The notes: generated from the sequence alone by a model not told the origin. Counted from the stretch's first letter, positions 8,276-16,881 are shown. The stretch: 64,000 bases of DNA from Nonomuraea cavernae (GCF_014646355.1 NZ_BMNH01000008.1:49280-113279), one strand, 5' to 3'. A program made the numbers and translations.

Positions 8276-9493
8276 TCACCGGCTGAGCACGCCGTCCTCG
8301 GCGTCGGCGGCCTCGACCTCGTCGCGCGAGATGCCGAGCAGGTAGAGGATCGAGTCGAGGTAGGGCGTGTTGACGGCGGTGTCGGCGGCCTGACGGACGA
8401 CCGGCTTGGCGTTGAAGGCGATGCCGAGCCCGGCGGCGGCGATCATGTCGAGGTCGTTGGCCCCGTCGCCGATGGCCACGGTCTGGCTGATGGGCAGCCG
8501 CGCCTCGCTGGCGAACCGTTCCAGCGCGCGGGCCTTGCCCGGCCGGTCGACGATGTCGCCGACGACCTTGCCGGTGAGCCTGCCGTCGACGACTTCGAGC
8601 ACGTTGGCCGCGGAGTAGTCGATGCCCAGGTCCTCGACCAGGGCGTCGGTGATCTGGGTGAAGCCGCCGCTGACGATGGCGAAGCGATAGTCGAGGCGCT
8701 TGAGGGTGCGCACCAGCGTGCGGGCGCCGGGCGTGAGCACGACCTCCTGGCGTACCCGTTCGAAAATCTCCGCCGGCAACCCTTCGAGCAGCGCGACCCG
8801 TCGTCGCAGCGACTCGGCGAAGTCGAGCTCGCCCCGCATGGCCTCCCCGGTGACTCGTACGACCTCCTCCAGGCAGCCGGCGTGCGCCGCGAGCAGCTCG
8901 ATGACCTCGCCCTGGATCAGGGTCGAGTCGACGTCCATGACGATGAGCCGTTTGGCCCGCCGGGACAGGCCGGTGCGCTGCACGGCCACGTCCACCTGCT
9001 GGGCGGCCGCCTCGGCGGCCAGCTCGACGCGGAGGGCGGCGGGGTCGGCGCCGGAGACGGACAGCTCGATGCAGGTGACGGGCCACTGGGCGAGCCGCTC
9101 GATGCGGTCGATGTTGGCGCCCGCGGCGGCGATGCGTCCGGCGATGCCGGCGATGGCGGCCGGCTGCAGCGTCGCGCCGAGCACACTGACGGACAGGCGG
9201 CCACGCCGGCGCTGCTCCTTGGTCTGCGAGCCGGTGGCCAGCTCGACCTCCATGCCGAGGTCCTCGGCGACTCTCTCGACAGCGGTCCACATGGCGCCGA
9301 GGGTGCTGCCGGTGCCGGTGGAGGGGCCGCCCGCGTAGGCCACGAGCACGCCGAGCGTGAGCCTGCCCCGGATGACGACCTGCTCGATGTCGGCCACGGT
9401 CACCGGGAAGCCGGACAGCACCGAGAAGAGCCGTGAGGTGACGCCGGGTCGGTCGGGGCCCGTCAGAGTGATCAGGAGGGTGCGCTGGTCCAC
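8276..9493 (-). CDS. serB: phosphoserine phosphatase with N-terminal ACT domains
   Basis: Final step of serine synthesis: hydrolysis of phosphoserine. The 405-residue protein has ACT regulatory sequence in its first 180 residues (LLITLTGPDRPGVTS at the start). The HAD phosphatase core follows: motif I MDVDSTLIQGEVIELLA, motif II Ser/Thr in VSGGFTQI, and motif III/IV GDGANDLDMIAAAGLGIA. Actinobacterial SerB2 proteins have this architecture and are feedback-inhibited through the ACT domains. The start is GTG 9493; TACCGT (minus strand, 9502-9507) lies 8 nt upstream and suggests a leaderless transcript. Confidence 0.95.
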   Translation of the reverse strand: MDQRTLLITLTGPDRPGVTSRLFSVLSGFPVTVADIEQVVIRGRLTLGVLVAYAGGPSTGTGSTLGAMWTAVERVAEDLGMEVELATGSQTKEQRRRGRLSVSVLGATLQPAAIAGIAGRIAAAGANIDRIERLAQWPVTCIELSVSGADPAALRVELAAEAAAQQVDVAVQRTGLSRRAKRLIVMDVDSTLIQGEVIELLAAHAGCLEEVVRVTGEAMRGELDFAESLRRRVALLEGLPAEIFERVRQEVVLTPGARTLVRTLKRLDYRFAIVSGGFTQITDALVEDLGIDYSAANVLEVVDGRLTGKVVGDIVDRPGKARALERFASEARLPISQTVAIGDGANDLDMIAAAGLGIAFNAKPVVRQAADTAVNTPYLDSILYLLGISRDEVEAADAEDGVLSR

Positions 9494-9543
9494 ATCAGGT
9501 CACGGTACTGCGCCCAGCCCGGTGCTCGGGTCACAGGGTGGCC

Positions 9544-9659
9544 ACTGGGCGTCGAGCGAAGGCGGCCACCGGCTGTCGCGCCTGGTGTGGACTGGGCGTC
9601 GAGCGAAGGCGGCCACCGGCTGTCGCGCCAGGTGCGGACTGTGCGTCGAGCGTGGGCGG
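9544..9659. repeat. 47-bp tandem repeat, 2.5 copies
   Basis: Units at 9544-9590 and 9591-9637 differ at only two positions; a degenerate third copy begins at 9638 and runs to the queA stop codon. It fills the space between serB and queA. Another repeat of the same period but different sequence lies at 13203-13307. Confidence 0.8.
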
Positions 9660-9660
9660 A

Positions 9661-10725
9661 TCAGGCGGCGAGCAGGAGGTGGGCGTCGCCGAACTCGTGC
9701 CACAGATAGCCTTCGCGCAGCGCCTCCTCGTAGGCGCGGGCGAGCGGGCCGGGGCCGGCGAGCGCGGTCAGCATCATCAGGTGGCTGGAACGCGGCTCGT
9801 GCAGCCCGGTGATGAGCCCGGTCACGGTCCTGACCCCGGTCGCGGGGGTGACGACGCGATTGGTCCAGCCGGCGGAGGCGGTGACGCGGCCGTCCTCGCC
9901 GGTGGCCGTCTCCAGGGCGCGGACCACGGTGGTGCCGGCGGCCACCACCCGGCCCCCGTTCCTCCTGGTCAGGTTGACCAGGCCGGCGGTCGGGGCGGGC
10001 ACCGCGTACCTCTCGGCGTAGGGAGGCTCGTCCTTCTCGGGTGAGGCGACGCCGGTGTGCAGGGTGATCGGCGCGATCTGGATGCCGCGCGCCACCAGCG
10101 CCGTGACCAGGGCGGTGCTGAACGGCCGGCCCGCGCTCGGCATCTCGGCGCTGCCGGGCACGGTGGCGAACACGGTCTGGTAGGCGTCGATCGGCCAGTC
10201 CCTTTCGACGTAGGAGTAGCGGATCGGCACCCCGTGGGCGTCGAGGTAGGCGGGTACGTCCCGGTCGAGGACGGCCCGCCACAGCCGGGGCGTCTCGCGC
10301 CCGATCAGCCGCAGCGTGGCCTGTCCCGGCATGGGCAGCCATTCGCCCGGCTCGCCCCCGCCGTACGGCTCGGTGGCCCTGGGCGTACGGCGGCGCAGCT
10401 CGACGAGCCAGGTGCCGTCCTCCCGCGCGGTGGAGAAGTGCACCGCGAGCCGGTCGAGCCGGACCGCGGCGGGCAGCGTCGCTGAGTTGTTGACCACGAC
10501 GAGGTCCCCGGGATCGAGCAGGCCGGGCAGGTCGGTGAAGCGGTGGTGCTCCGGAGCCTGACGACCGCGCGAGACCAGCAGCCGGACCGCGTCGCGCGCC
10601 ATCCCCCGGGCCTCGGGTGGCGCGTGCGCGGAGAGCGCGGGCGGCAGAGCGAACTCGGGCGGCCGGGCGGAGTCGGGCGGCGGGGCCAGGACGGGAGGCC
10701 GGGCGGAGTCGGGCGTCGCGCTCAT
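9661..10725 (-). CDS. queA: QueA-like S-adenosylmethionine:tRNA ribosyltransferase-isomerase
   Basis: QueA transfers and isomerises the ribosyl group of S-adenosylmethionine to preQ1 in tRNA, forming epoxyqueuosine. The 354-residue protein has the early block LLVSR...DLPGLLDPGDLVVVNNSATLPA, then PIRYSYVERDWPIDAYQTVFA, HTGVASPE and TTVVRALE. The N-terminal 40 residues are a Pro/Ala-rich extension not typical of QueA. The ATG overlaps the stop of the upstream SDR gene (ATGA). No other queuosine gene is in this window, so whether the organism makes queuosine cannot be judged. A QueA-like paralogue of different role is possible. Confidence 0.82.
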   Translation of the reverse strand: MSATPDSARPPVLAPPPDSARPPEFALPPALSAHAPPEARGMARDAVRLLVSRGRQAPEHHRFTDLPGLLDPGDLVVVNNSATLPAAVRLDRLAVHFSTAREDGTWLVELRRRTPRATEPYGGGEPGEWLPMPGQATLRLIGRETPRLWRAVLDRDVPAYLDAHGVPIRYSYVERDWPIDAYQTVFATVPGSAEMPSAGRPFSTALVTALVARGIQIAPITLHTGVASPEKDEPPYAERYAVPAPTAGLVNLTRRNGGRVVAAGTTVVRALETATGEDGRVTASAGWTNRVVTPATGVRTVTGLITGLHEPRSSHLMMLTALAGPGPLARAYEEALREGYLWHEFGDAHLLLAA

Positions 10726-11378
10726 TGCAGGCTCACCCTGCCGCTCGCGGGACGGGAGGCGACGAGGTCGCGCAGGGAGGCGGCGACCTTGGCGGGGTCG
10801 GTGGCCCCGGCCGCCTCCTCGACGCCGACGGCGTCGGCCAGCATCCGGGTGTTCATCTCGCCGGGATCGACCCACCAGACGGCCAGGTCGGGCTCCTCGG
10901 CGGCCAGGACGTTCGACAGCTGCTCCAGGGCGGCCTTGGTGGCCCCGTAGCCGCCCCAGCCCGCGTAGGCGCCGGTGGCGGCGTCGGAGGTGATGTTCAC
11001 GACGGCGCCGCGCCGGTCGCGCAGGGCGGGCAGCGTGGCCTGGATCAGCGCGAGGGGCGCGGTCACGTTCGTGTCCAGCAGCACCTTGAACGCTTCCAGC
11101 GGGTAGCCGGCCAGCGGCGGCAGCGGCGTCACGCCGAGGTCGCTCGCGTTGTTGACCAGCAGGTCGAGTTCGGGCGCGGCCAGGGAGAGCCGCTCGACGT
11201 GCGCGGGGTCGGTCACGTCGCCGGCCAGGGCCACGGCGTCCAGCTCGGTGGCCACCTGTCGCAGTTCGGCGGTGCCGCGGGCGGTGAGGACGAGGCTCCA
11301 TCCGGCCTCCGCCAGGGACCTGGCGAGCGCCAGGCCGAGGCCACGGGAGGCGCCGGTGATGAGTGCGGTGTTCGTCAT
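10722..11378 (-). CDS. short-chain dehydrogenase/reductase
   Basis: Classical SDR of 218 residues with the nucleotide-binding motif TGASRGLG near the N-terminus, NNAS in place of NNAG, and the catalytic YGATK pair. The substrate is unknown. The ATG at 11378 follows TACCGT (minus strand, 11385-11390) by 6 nt, suggesting leaderless translation; upstream extension to 11459 would run through the promoter. It overlaps queA by 4 nt, so the two are translationally coupled and may act together, though no queuosine role for an SDR is established. Confidence 0.85.
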   Translation of the reverse strand: MTNTALITGASRGLGLALARSLAEAGWSLVLTARGTAELRQVATELDAVALAGDVTDPAHVERLSLAAPELDLLVNNASDLGVTPLPPLAGYPLEAFKVLLDTNVTAPLALIQATLPALRDRRGAVVNITSDAATGAYAGWGGYGATKAALEQLSNVLAAEEPDLAVWWVDPGEMNTRMLADAVGVEEAAGATDPAKVAASLRDLVASRPASGRVSLQ

Positions 11379-11384
11379 GCTCTG

Positions 11385-11470
11385 ACGGTAGGAACGCGGC
11401 GCCGGCCGGACATCGGGCGCAGGGCCCGGCCGGGCCTGGGCACTTCGTCCTAGGACCATAGAGTGGGCAC
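11385..11470. promoter_or_regulatory. divergent leaderless promoters with a palindrome
   Basis: On the minus strand TACCGT (11385-11390) lies 6 nt before the SDR ATG. On the plus strand TAGAGT (11459-11464) lies 6 nt before the kinase GTG. The 10-bp palindrome GTCCTAGGAC at 11447-11456 sits just upstream of the plus -10 and could be a response-regulator site. Confidence 0.5.
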
Positions 11471-12586
11471 GTGACGGCCGACAGAGACGAGATCCTGCAG
11501 GCGGTGAGCAGGGCTGTGCTCGCGGTCACCCGCCACCTGTCGGTGCGCGAGGTGTTGCAGGTGATCGTCCGCTCGGCGCAGCGGCTGCTCGACGCCCGTT
11601 ACGCGGCGCTCGGCGTGCCCGACGAGGACGGGTCGTTCGCGGAGTTCGTCGCCGAGGGGCTCACCGACAAGCAGTGGGACGCGATCGGGCCGCTGCCGCG
11701 CCAGCACGGCATGCTCGGCGCGATGCTCCGTGACGGGGCTCCGGTGCGGCTGCCCGACCTGCGCGAGGACGACAGGTTCGAGTGGTGGCCGAAGGCGCAC
11801 CCGGTGATGAAGGACTTCCTGGGTGTGCCGATCCATGACGGCGACGAGGTGCTGGGCATCATCTTCCTGGCCAACAAGCGCGCCGAGGGCGGCTTCACGC
11901 GGGAGGACCAGGACCTGCTCACGCTCTTCGCGGCGCACGCCGCGATCGCGCTGACCAACGCGATGCTCTACGAACGCGGCCGCGAGCTGGCCATGCTCGA
12001 GGAGCGCAACCGGATGGCCCGCGAGCTGCACGACGCCGTCACGCAGAAGCTGTTCTCGCTGCGGCTCACCGCGCAGGCCGCCGCGACCATGCTGGAGCGC
12101 GATCCCGGCGCGGCGGCGGCCGAGCTCCAGCGGGTGCAGCGGCTGGCGGGCGAGGCGCTGTCCGAGCTGCGCGCGGTGATCGTGGAGCTGCGTCCGGCCG
12201 AGCTCGACCGCCACGGCCTGGCCGAGACGCTGCGCAAGCACGTCCGCCTGCTCGACCGGCTGCATCCCGTGCGGGTCAGGTTCGGCGGCGACGCGCTGCC
12301 GCCGCTCGACGCGGCGGTGGAGGTGGCCGTGCTGAGGGTGGCGCAGGAGGCGCTGCACAACGCGCTCCGGCACGCGGCCGCCGTCGAGGTGTCCGTACGG
12401 CTCGACCTGCGGGGCGGCAAGCTGGTGCTGTCCGTGGCCGACGACGGCAAGGGGTTCGAGCCCGGTGAGTCGCGCGGCCTCGGGCTGATCTCGATGGGCG
12501 AGCGGGCCGAGTCCGTGGGAGGCGTCATGGCCGTGGACACGGCGTGCGGCCGGGGGACGACGGTCCGCATGGAGGTGGGAGTGTGA
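11471..12586 (+). CDS. GAF-domain sensor histidine kinase (HisKA_3 family)
   Basis: A soluble 371-residue kinase. Residues 20-165 form a GAF domain (GFTREDQDLLTLFAAHAAIA closes it). The HisKA_3 dimerisation motif ERNRMARELHDAVTQ has the phospho-acceptor His187. The HATPase part shows VAQEALHNALRHA and VADDGKGF. The ligand is not evident; in related DevS/DosS-like kinases the GAF domain senses redox state or gases, but here there is one GAF and haem binding cannot be claimed. The next gene overlaps by 4 nt (GTGA) and encodes its response regulator. Confidence 0.92.
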   Translation: MTADRDEILQAVSRAVLAVTRHLSVREVLQVIVRSAQRLLDARYAALGVPDEDGSFAEFVAEGLTDKQWDAIGPLPRQHGMLGAMLRDGAPVRLPDLREDDRFEWWPKAHPVMKDFLGVPIHDGDEVLGIIFLANKRAEGGFTREDQDLLTLFAAHAAIALTNAMLYERGRELAMLEERNRMARELHDAVTQKLFSLRLTAQAAATMLERDPGAAAAELQRVQRLAGEALSELRAVIVELRPAELDRHGLAETLRKHVRLLDRLHPVRVRFGGDALPPLDAAVEVAVLRVAQEALHNALRHAAAVEVSVRLDLRGGKLVLSVADDGKGFEPGESRGLGLISMGERAESVGGVMAVDTACGRGTTVRMEVGV

Positions 12587-13203
12587 TCCGGGTGCTGATC
12601 GCGGACGATCATCCAGTGGTGCGCCAGGGCCTGCGCACCTTTCTCGACCTGCAGGACGACATCGCGGTCGTGGGTGAGGCGGCGGACGGGGCGCGGGCCG
12701 TCGAGCTGGTCGGCGAGCTGGCTCCCGACGTGCTGCTGCTCGATCTGCGGATGCCGGTGCTCGACGGCCTCGGCGCGCTGGAGCGGCTGGCCGGGTCGGA
12801 CACCCGCGTGGTGGTGCTCACCTCGGTGAGCGATCCGTCGGACGTGGCTCCGGCGATGCGGGCGGGGGCGGTCGGCTTCCTCTACAAGGACGTCGACCCC
12901 GGCGCGCTGGTGCAGGCCGTACGCGCGGTGCACGAAGGGCAGGTGCTGCTGGCGGCCGAGGCGGCCGAGGCGGTGCTGGCCGGCGACGGCCCGACGAGGG
13001 TGCCCGGGCCGGTGCCGCTGACCGAGCGTGAGCAGGAGGTGCTGGCGCTGATCGCGGGGGGACGTTCCAACCGCGAGATCGCGAGGAGCCTGGCCGTCGC
13101 CGAGAAGACGGTCAAGACGCACGTCTCCAACGTGCTGATGAAACTCGGGGTCCAGGACCGCACCCAGGCCGCTCTCTACGCGGTGCGGCACGGGCTGGGC
13201 TGA
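12583..13203 (+). CDS. NarL/FixJ-family response regulator
   Basis: A 206-residue regulator. The receiver domain starts VIRVLIADDHP, has the phospho-acceptor Asp54 in LLLDLRMP and the conserved Lys in FLYKDVDP. A LuxR-type HTH follows (LTEREQEVLALIAGGRSNREIA, KTVKTHVSNVLMKLGV). The GTG start overlaps the kinase stop (GTGA), which ties the pair translationally. Targets are unknown; the palindrome upstream of the kinase gene is a candidate autoregulatory site. Confidence 0.93.
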   Translation: MIRVLIADDHPVVRQGLRTFLDLQDDIAVVGEAADGARAVELVGELAPDVLLLDLRMPVLDGLGALERLAGSDTRVVVLTSVSDPSDVAPAMRAGAVGFLYKDVDPGALVQAVRAVHEGQVLLAAEAAEAVLAGDGPTRVPGPVPLTEREQEVLALIAGGRSNREIARSLAVAEKTVKTHVSNVLMKLGVQDRTQAALYAVRHGLG

Positions 13204-13307
13204 CCGGTCAGGATTCGCGCTTGGCTGGGTGGGACGTGGCCGACGCCGGACCGGTCAGGGGTTGGCGCTTGGCTGGGTGGCCCGTGGCCGACGCCGGACC
13301 GGTCAGG
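13203..13307. repeat. 47/48-bp direct repeat at the end of the response-regulator gene
   Basis: ACCGGTCAGG recurs at 13203, 13250 and 13298, each of the first two followed by a nearly identical block ending GTGGCCGACGCCGG. The array runs into the stop codon of the convergent gene at 13303. Confidence 0.75.
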
Positions 13308-14022
13308 GTTCGCGGACCGGCTCGAAGATCGCGTGGTGCGCGGCCACGATGGCCTGTCGCACGGCGTGGTCGAGGTCGCGCAGGGCGGTGCCGCGTACCG
13401 CGATCTGCCCGGAGGTGAGCCCTCTCTCGTCGGCCAGGCGCAGCACCGCGGCCAGCCGGGTGGCCAGCGCGGAGACCCGGTGGGCCCGGGCGGGGTAACC
13501 GGGCGCGAGGGTGCCGTCGGCGTGGGCGAGCCGGTCGGGGCGGCCCTGCGCGGGGCCGTCGACCGAGCCGAGGGCCTCGGTGGCCGCCCGCATCGCGGCC
13601 GCCAGCTGCTGCTCGGCCTCGGCGACCGACGGCAGGTCGGGGCGTACGGGGCCCGAGTCGTGCACGGTGAGGCGGACGCCCACGTAGGAGGAGCCGCGCA
13701 GGTCGGGGGAGGGGACCAGGCCGCGGCACCGGTCGGCGAGCACGGCGATCACCGCCTGCCCCGCGTCGACGGCGGCCGAGTTGAACGCCGGAGGCCCGGA
13801 GAGCCCGAGCGGGTCGCCGGGCGCGGGCAGCGCCAGCCGGAGCTCGCGCAGGCCGTCGGCCCGCAGCTCGGCGAGGTGGGCACGGAGCGGCACCTCACCC
13901 ACGACGGTGGGGCCGGAGATCTTTTCGACGTGGTCGGCGGCCTCGTCGAGCCCGGCGTGGCCGGACAACCAGGCGTTGCCCCAGGCGACCAGGATGGCTG
14001 AGACAGGTGATTCAGGGCGCAC
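13303..14022 (-). CDS. conserved hypothetical protein
   Basis: A soluble protein of about 239 residues without a signal peptide or membrane segment. I do not recognise a motif. It is Ala/Leu/Arg-rich, with a hydrophobic start (AILVAWGNAWLSGHAGLDEA) and predicted helices in the C-terminal half. GTG 14022 is chosen because the conserved-looking sequence starts there; a longer frame to 14076 would enter the promoter of the divergent ABC gene. Coding bias of the frame is strong (G/C at third positions), which supports a real gene. Confidence 0.7.
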   Translation of the reverse strand: MRPESPVSAILVAWGNAWLSGHAGLDEAADHVEKISGPTVVGEVPLRAHLAELRADGLRELRLALPAPGDPLGLSGPPAFNSAAVDAGQAVIAVLADRCRGLVPSPDLRGSSYVGVRLTVHDSGPVRPDLPSVAEAEQQLAAAMRAATEALGSVDGPAQGRPDRLAHADGTLAPGYPARAHRVSALATRLAAVLRLADERGLTSGQIAVRGTALRDLDHAVRQAIVAAHHAIFEPVREP

Positions 14023-14092
14023 CGATCCACGATATGCGCTCGCCCTGCAATAGGTTTGTCCACGAGCGTTCTCCAAAGGGAGGGATCCGGGG

Positions 14093-14881
14093 ATGGGTGG
14101 TCAGGTGCTGCGGCTCCAGGACGTCGCCGTCAGGCGTGACGGAGCGGCTCTGCTGCGCGGCATCGACTGGACGGTCAACGAGGATGAGCGCTGGGTCGTG
14201 ATCGGGCCCAACGGCGCGGGCAAGACCACCTTGTTGCAGGTCGCGGCCACGCTGCTGTATCCGAGCGAAGGCGTCGTCGAGGTGCTGGGCGAGCGGCTGG
14301 GGCAGGCCGACGTGTTCGAGCTGCGGCCGCGCATCGGGCTGGCGAGCTCGTCGCTGGCCGAGCGCATCTCGGCGGAGGAGAAGGTCATCGACCTGGTGCT
14401 GACCGCCTCCTACGGGATCATGGGCCGCTGGACCGAGGAGTACGACTCCAACGACGTCACCAGGGCCGTCGAGCTGATCGACATGCTGGGGGCGGCCCAT
14501 CTGATCCGCCGCCGGTTCGGCACGCTGTCCGAGGGCGAGCGCAAACGCGTGCAGATCGCCCGCGCGCTGATGCCCGACCCCGAGATCCTGCTGCTCGACG
14601 AGCCCGCCGCCGGGCTCGACCTGGGGGGTCGCGAAGACCTGGTGCGCCGCCTGACGGCGCTCGCCGGCGACTACCGCTCGCCCACGCTGGTGCTGGTCAC
14701 GCACCATGTGGAGGAGGTGCCGAGCGGCTTCACCCACGGGCTGCTGCTGCGCAACGGCTCGGTGGTGGCGCAGGGGCCGCTCGATCACGTGATGACCGCC
14801 GAAAACCTGTCGCACACGTTCGGGGTGCCGCTCACGCTCGACCGGAGCGGCGAGGGCCGCTGGTACGCCCGCGCCTACTAG
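14093..14881 (+). CDS. ABC transporter ATP-binding protein
   Basis: A single-domain ATPase of 262 residues with Walker A GPNGAGKTT, signature LSEGERKRVQIARAL, Walker B EILLLDEPAAGLDL and switch His in LVTHHVEEVPSG. Its overall form, with a HVEEVP switch region, resembles the ModF/YlmA-type stand-alone ATPases. No permease gene is adjacent, so a transport role is unproven. The ATG is preceded by an AAAGGGAGG ribosome-binding sequence. Confidence 0.9.
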   Translation: MGGQVLRLQDVAVRRDGAALLRGIDWTVNEDERWVVIGPNGAGKTTLLQVAATLLYPSEGVVEVLGERLGQADVFELRPRIGLASSSLAERISAEEKVIDLVLTASYGIMGRWTEEYDSNDVTRAVELIDMLGAAHLIRRRFGTLSEGERKRVQIARALMPDPEILLLDEPAAGLDLGGREDLVRRLTALAGDYRSPTLVLVTHHVEEVPSGFTHGLLLRNGSVVAQGPLDHVMTAENLSHTFGVPLTLDRSGEGRWYARAY

Positions 14882-14958
14882 CTCCCTTCCGCCGGTCCAG
14901 GGCCGCTTCGAGGACGACACCCTGGCCACCCGCTGTGATCGCGCGGCGGTGTTCCCTC

Positions 14959-14971
14959 TAGGCTCGTGCGG
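14959..14971 (+). promoter_or_regulatory. leaderless -10 element for the TSUP gene
   Basis: TAGGCT at 14959-14964 lies 7 nt before ATG 14972, the spacing expected for a leaderless transcript. It argues for ATG 14972 rather than GTG 14966. Confidence 0.5.
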
Positions 14972-15727
14972 ATGATGCTGTGGGAGACGCTCGCGGTCTG
15001 TGCGGCGGGAGTGGCGGCCGGCGCGATCAACGCGATCGTCGGCTCGGGGTCGCTGATCACGTTTCCCACCCTGGTGGCCGTAGGGGTCGAACCGGTGGTC
15101 GCCAACGTGTCCAACACCATCGGCCTGGTGCCGGGCTCCTTCACCGGCGCCTACGGCTACCGGCGGGAGCTCGCCGGGCAGCGTGACCGGCTGATCCGGA
15201 TGGGCGTGGTCTCCGCGCTGGGCTCGGTCATCGGCGGGATCCTGCTGCTCTACCTCGACCCGGGCGTGTTCCAGGTGGTCGTTCCGGTGCTGATCGGCGT
15301 GGCCTGCGTGCTGGTCGTGGTACAGCCCAAGCTCAACGTCTGGCTGTCGGCACGGCGCGAGCACGCCCACCCCGACGGCGGGGTGCTGCTCCTGCTGGGC
15401 GTGTTCGCCTCGGGGATCTACGGCGGCTACTTCGGCGCCGCCCAGGGCGTGCTGCTGATCGGGCTGCTCGGCAGCTTCCTCAGCGACGGCATCCAGCGGG
15501 TCAACGCCGCCAAGAACGTGCTGGCGCTGATCGTCAACGGTGTCGCGGCGGTGCTGTTCGTCGTGATCGCCGAGGTCGACTGGTGGGCGGTGCTGGCGGT
15601 GGCCCTGGGGGCCATCGTGGGCGGGTTCGTGGGGGCCAAGGTGGGGCGCCGGGTTCCGGCGCCGGTCCTGCGTGGCGTGATCGTGGTGGTCGGTGTGCTG
15701 GCGATTATCAAACTGGTGTACGGATAA
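14972..15727 (+). CDS. TSUP-family (TauE/SafE) membrane permease
   Basis: A 251-residue integral membrane protein with about eight hydrophobic segments. Two glycine-rich motifs mark the family: AGAINAIVGSGSLITFPTL near the N-terminus and ASGIYGGYFGAAQGVLLIG in the second half. TauE/SafE proteins move sulfite, sulfoacetate or other sulfur-containing anions; the substrate here is not known. It ends with INTERNAL hydrophobic sequence IIKLVYG. A TATAAA box just downstream starts the next small gene, so it is probably transcribed alone. Confidence 0.88.
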   Translation: MMLWETLAVCAAGVAAGAINAIVGSGSLITFPTLVAVGVEPVVANVSNTIGLVPGSFTGAYGYRRELAGQRDRLIRMGVVSALGSVIGGILLLYLDPGVFQVVVPVLIGVACVLVVVQPKLNVWLSARREHAHPDGGVLLLLGVFASGIYGGYFGAAQGVLLIGLLGSFLSDGIQRVNAAKNVLALIVNGVAAVLFVVIAEVDWWAVLAVALGAIVGGFVGAKVGRRVPAPVLRGVIVVVGVLAIIKLVYG

Positions 15728-15757
15728 ATACCGGGCATTGCGGGTATAAATCCGTAC

Positions 15758-15982
15758 ATGAAGGGTGATTGGGTGGAGATCGTCATCGATGCGGGCGGCA
15801 CCCCGCGCACCTACGAGGTCATCGCCACCCGCGCGGGCCGCCGCGTCGAGGTGGCCACGCGGCGAGGGCTGGTCGAGGTGAGCGAGGTCACCCGGAGCGG
15901 CACCGCCGTACGCACCGCCCGGTTCATGTCGAGCCGCATCCTCGCCCTGGTGGAACATCCGGCGGACGAGCACCCGGGCTGA
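15758..15982 (+). CDS. small conserved hypothetical protein
   Basis: A 74-residue protein, basic and beta-rich (MKGDWVEIVIDAGGTPRTYE, then VEVATRRGLVEVSEVTRSG). No family recognised. TATAAA at 15745-15750 lies 7 nt upstream of the ATG and suggests a leaderless transcript. The last codons are part of a 13-bp tandem repeat. Confidence 0.6.
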   Translation: MKGDWVEIVIDAGGTPRTYEVIATRAGRRVEVATRRGLVEVSEVTRSGTAVRTARFMSSRILALVEHPADEHPG

Positions 15983-16018
15983 GCACCCGGGCTGAGCACC
16001 TGGGCTGAGTGCCGGGGC
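15968..16018. repeat. 13-bp tandem repeat across a stop codon
   Basis: GAGCACCCGGGCT at 15968-15980 is repeated at 15981-15993, with one change at 15994-16006, and in degenerate form at 16007-16018. The first two copies span the stop of the preceding gene. Confidence 0.75.
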
Positions 16019-16035
16019 GCTGTCGCCCCCCGTTC

Positions 16036-16875
16036 TCAGCGGAAGTCGGCCGCGTGGTCCTCCGCCCACTGGCGGAAGGTCAGCGCGGGCCGGCCGAGCA
16101 GTGTCCGCACGGTGTCGGTGACCTTCTCCGGCTCGGTCACGAACGACGCCCACCCCCGCAGGGCGCCGTCCACGAACGTCGCGTCACCCCATGCCGCCAG
16201 CAGCTCCTCACGGGCGACCTCCGGCGGCAGATCCTCCCAGCGCACCTCGCGCCCCACGACCTCGCCGATGACGCGCACCTGCTCGGCCTGCGTCAGCCGC
16301 TCCGGCCCGCTGAGCACGTACGCCGCGCCGCCGTGCCCGGCCGAGGTGAGCACGTGCGCGGCCACCGCCGCGATGTCCTTCTCGTGGATCAACGACCGCG
16401 AGGCCTCCCCGTACGGCCAGCGCACCACGCCCTGCCGGATCTGGTCGGCCCACCCGAGCGTGTTGGTCGCGAAGCCGCAGGGCCGCAGGAACGTCCACGT
16501 CAGCCCGCTCTTCCGGATGAGCCGTTCGACGTCCTGGTGGAAGATCGTGGACTGCTCGTCCTCCCGGAGGTCCGCCACGTCCGCCGACAGGTAGACGATG
16601 CGGCGCGTCCGTCCGGCGATGGCCTTCACCACGGCCGAGGCCGTCTCGGCGGAGAAGCCCGGCCAGACCAGGAAGACGGTCTCCACGTCCTTCAGCGCCG
16701 GGCCCAGGGTGTCGGGCACCGTCAGGTCGCCGCGGACCGCCTCGATCCCGGCGGGAAGGGTGGCCCTGGAGGGGTCACGGACCAGCGCCCGGACGTCGAG
16801 TCCGGCGCCGGCGAGTTGGTTGGCGACGTGCTTGCCGACGTTGCCGGTCGCCCCGGTCAGCAGAATCTTGCTCAT
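16036..16875 (-). CDS. NmrA/NAD(P)H-binding family reductase
   Basis: A 279-residue Rossmann protein of the atypical SDR/NmrA type. It starts MSKILLTGATGNVGKHVA with the GATGNVG dinucleotide-binding loop and has LRPCGFATNTLGW and AAYVLSGPERLTQAEQV later. Such proteins are NAD(P)-binding regulators or quinone reductases; the role here is unknown. ATG 16875 is 6 nt downstream of TACGGT on the minus strand, so translation may be leaderless. The dyad at 16889-16910 in its promoter could be an operator. Confidence 0.87.
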   Translation of the reverse strand: MSKILLTGATGNVGKHVANQLAGAGLDVRALVRDPSRATLPAGIEAVRGDLTVPDTLGPALKDVETVFLVWPGFSAETASAVVKAIAGRTRRIVYLSADVADLREDEQSTIFHQDVERLIRKSGLTWTFLRPCGFATNTLGWADQIRQGVVRWPYGEASRSLIHEKDIAAVAAHVLTSAGHGGAAYVLSGPERLTQAEQVRVIGEVVGREVRWEDLPPEVAREELLAAWGDATFVDGALRGWASFVTEPEKVTDTVRTLLGRPALTFRQWAEDHAADFR

Positions 16876-16881
16876 GAGCCG

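Noticed and set aside
14012..16153. 713-residue minus-strand ORF opposite the ABC and TSUP genes
   Set aside because: It is rich in Arg, Gly, His and Asp with no domain and lies over two clear genes.
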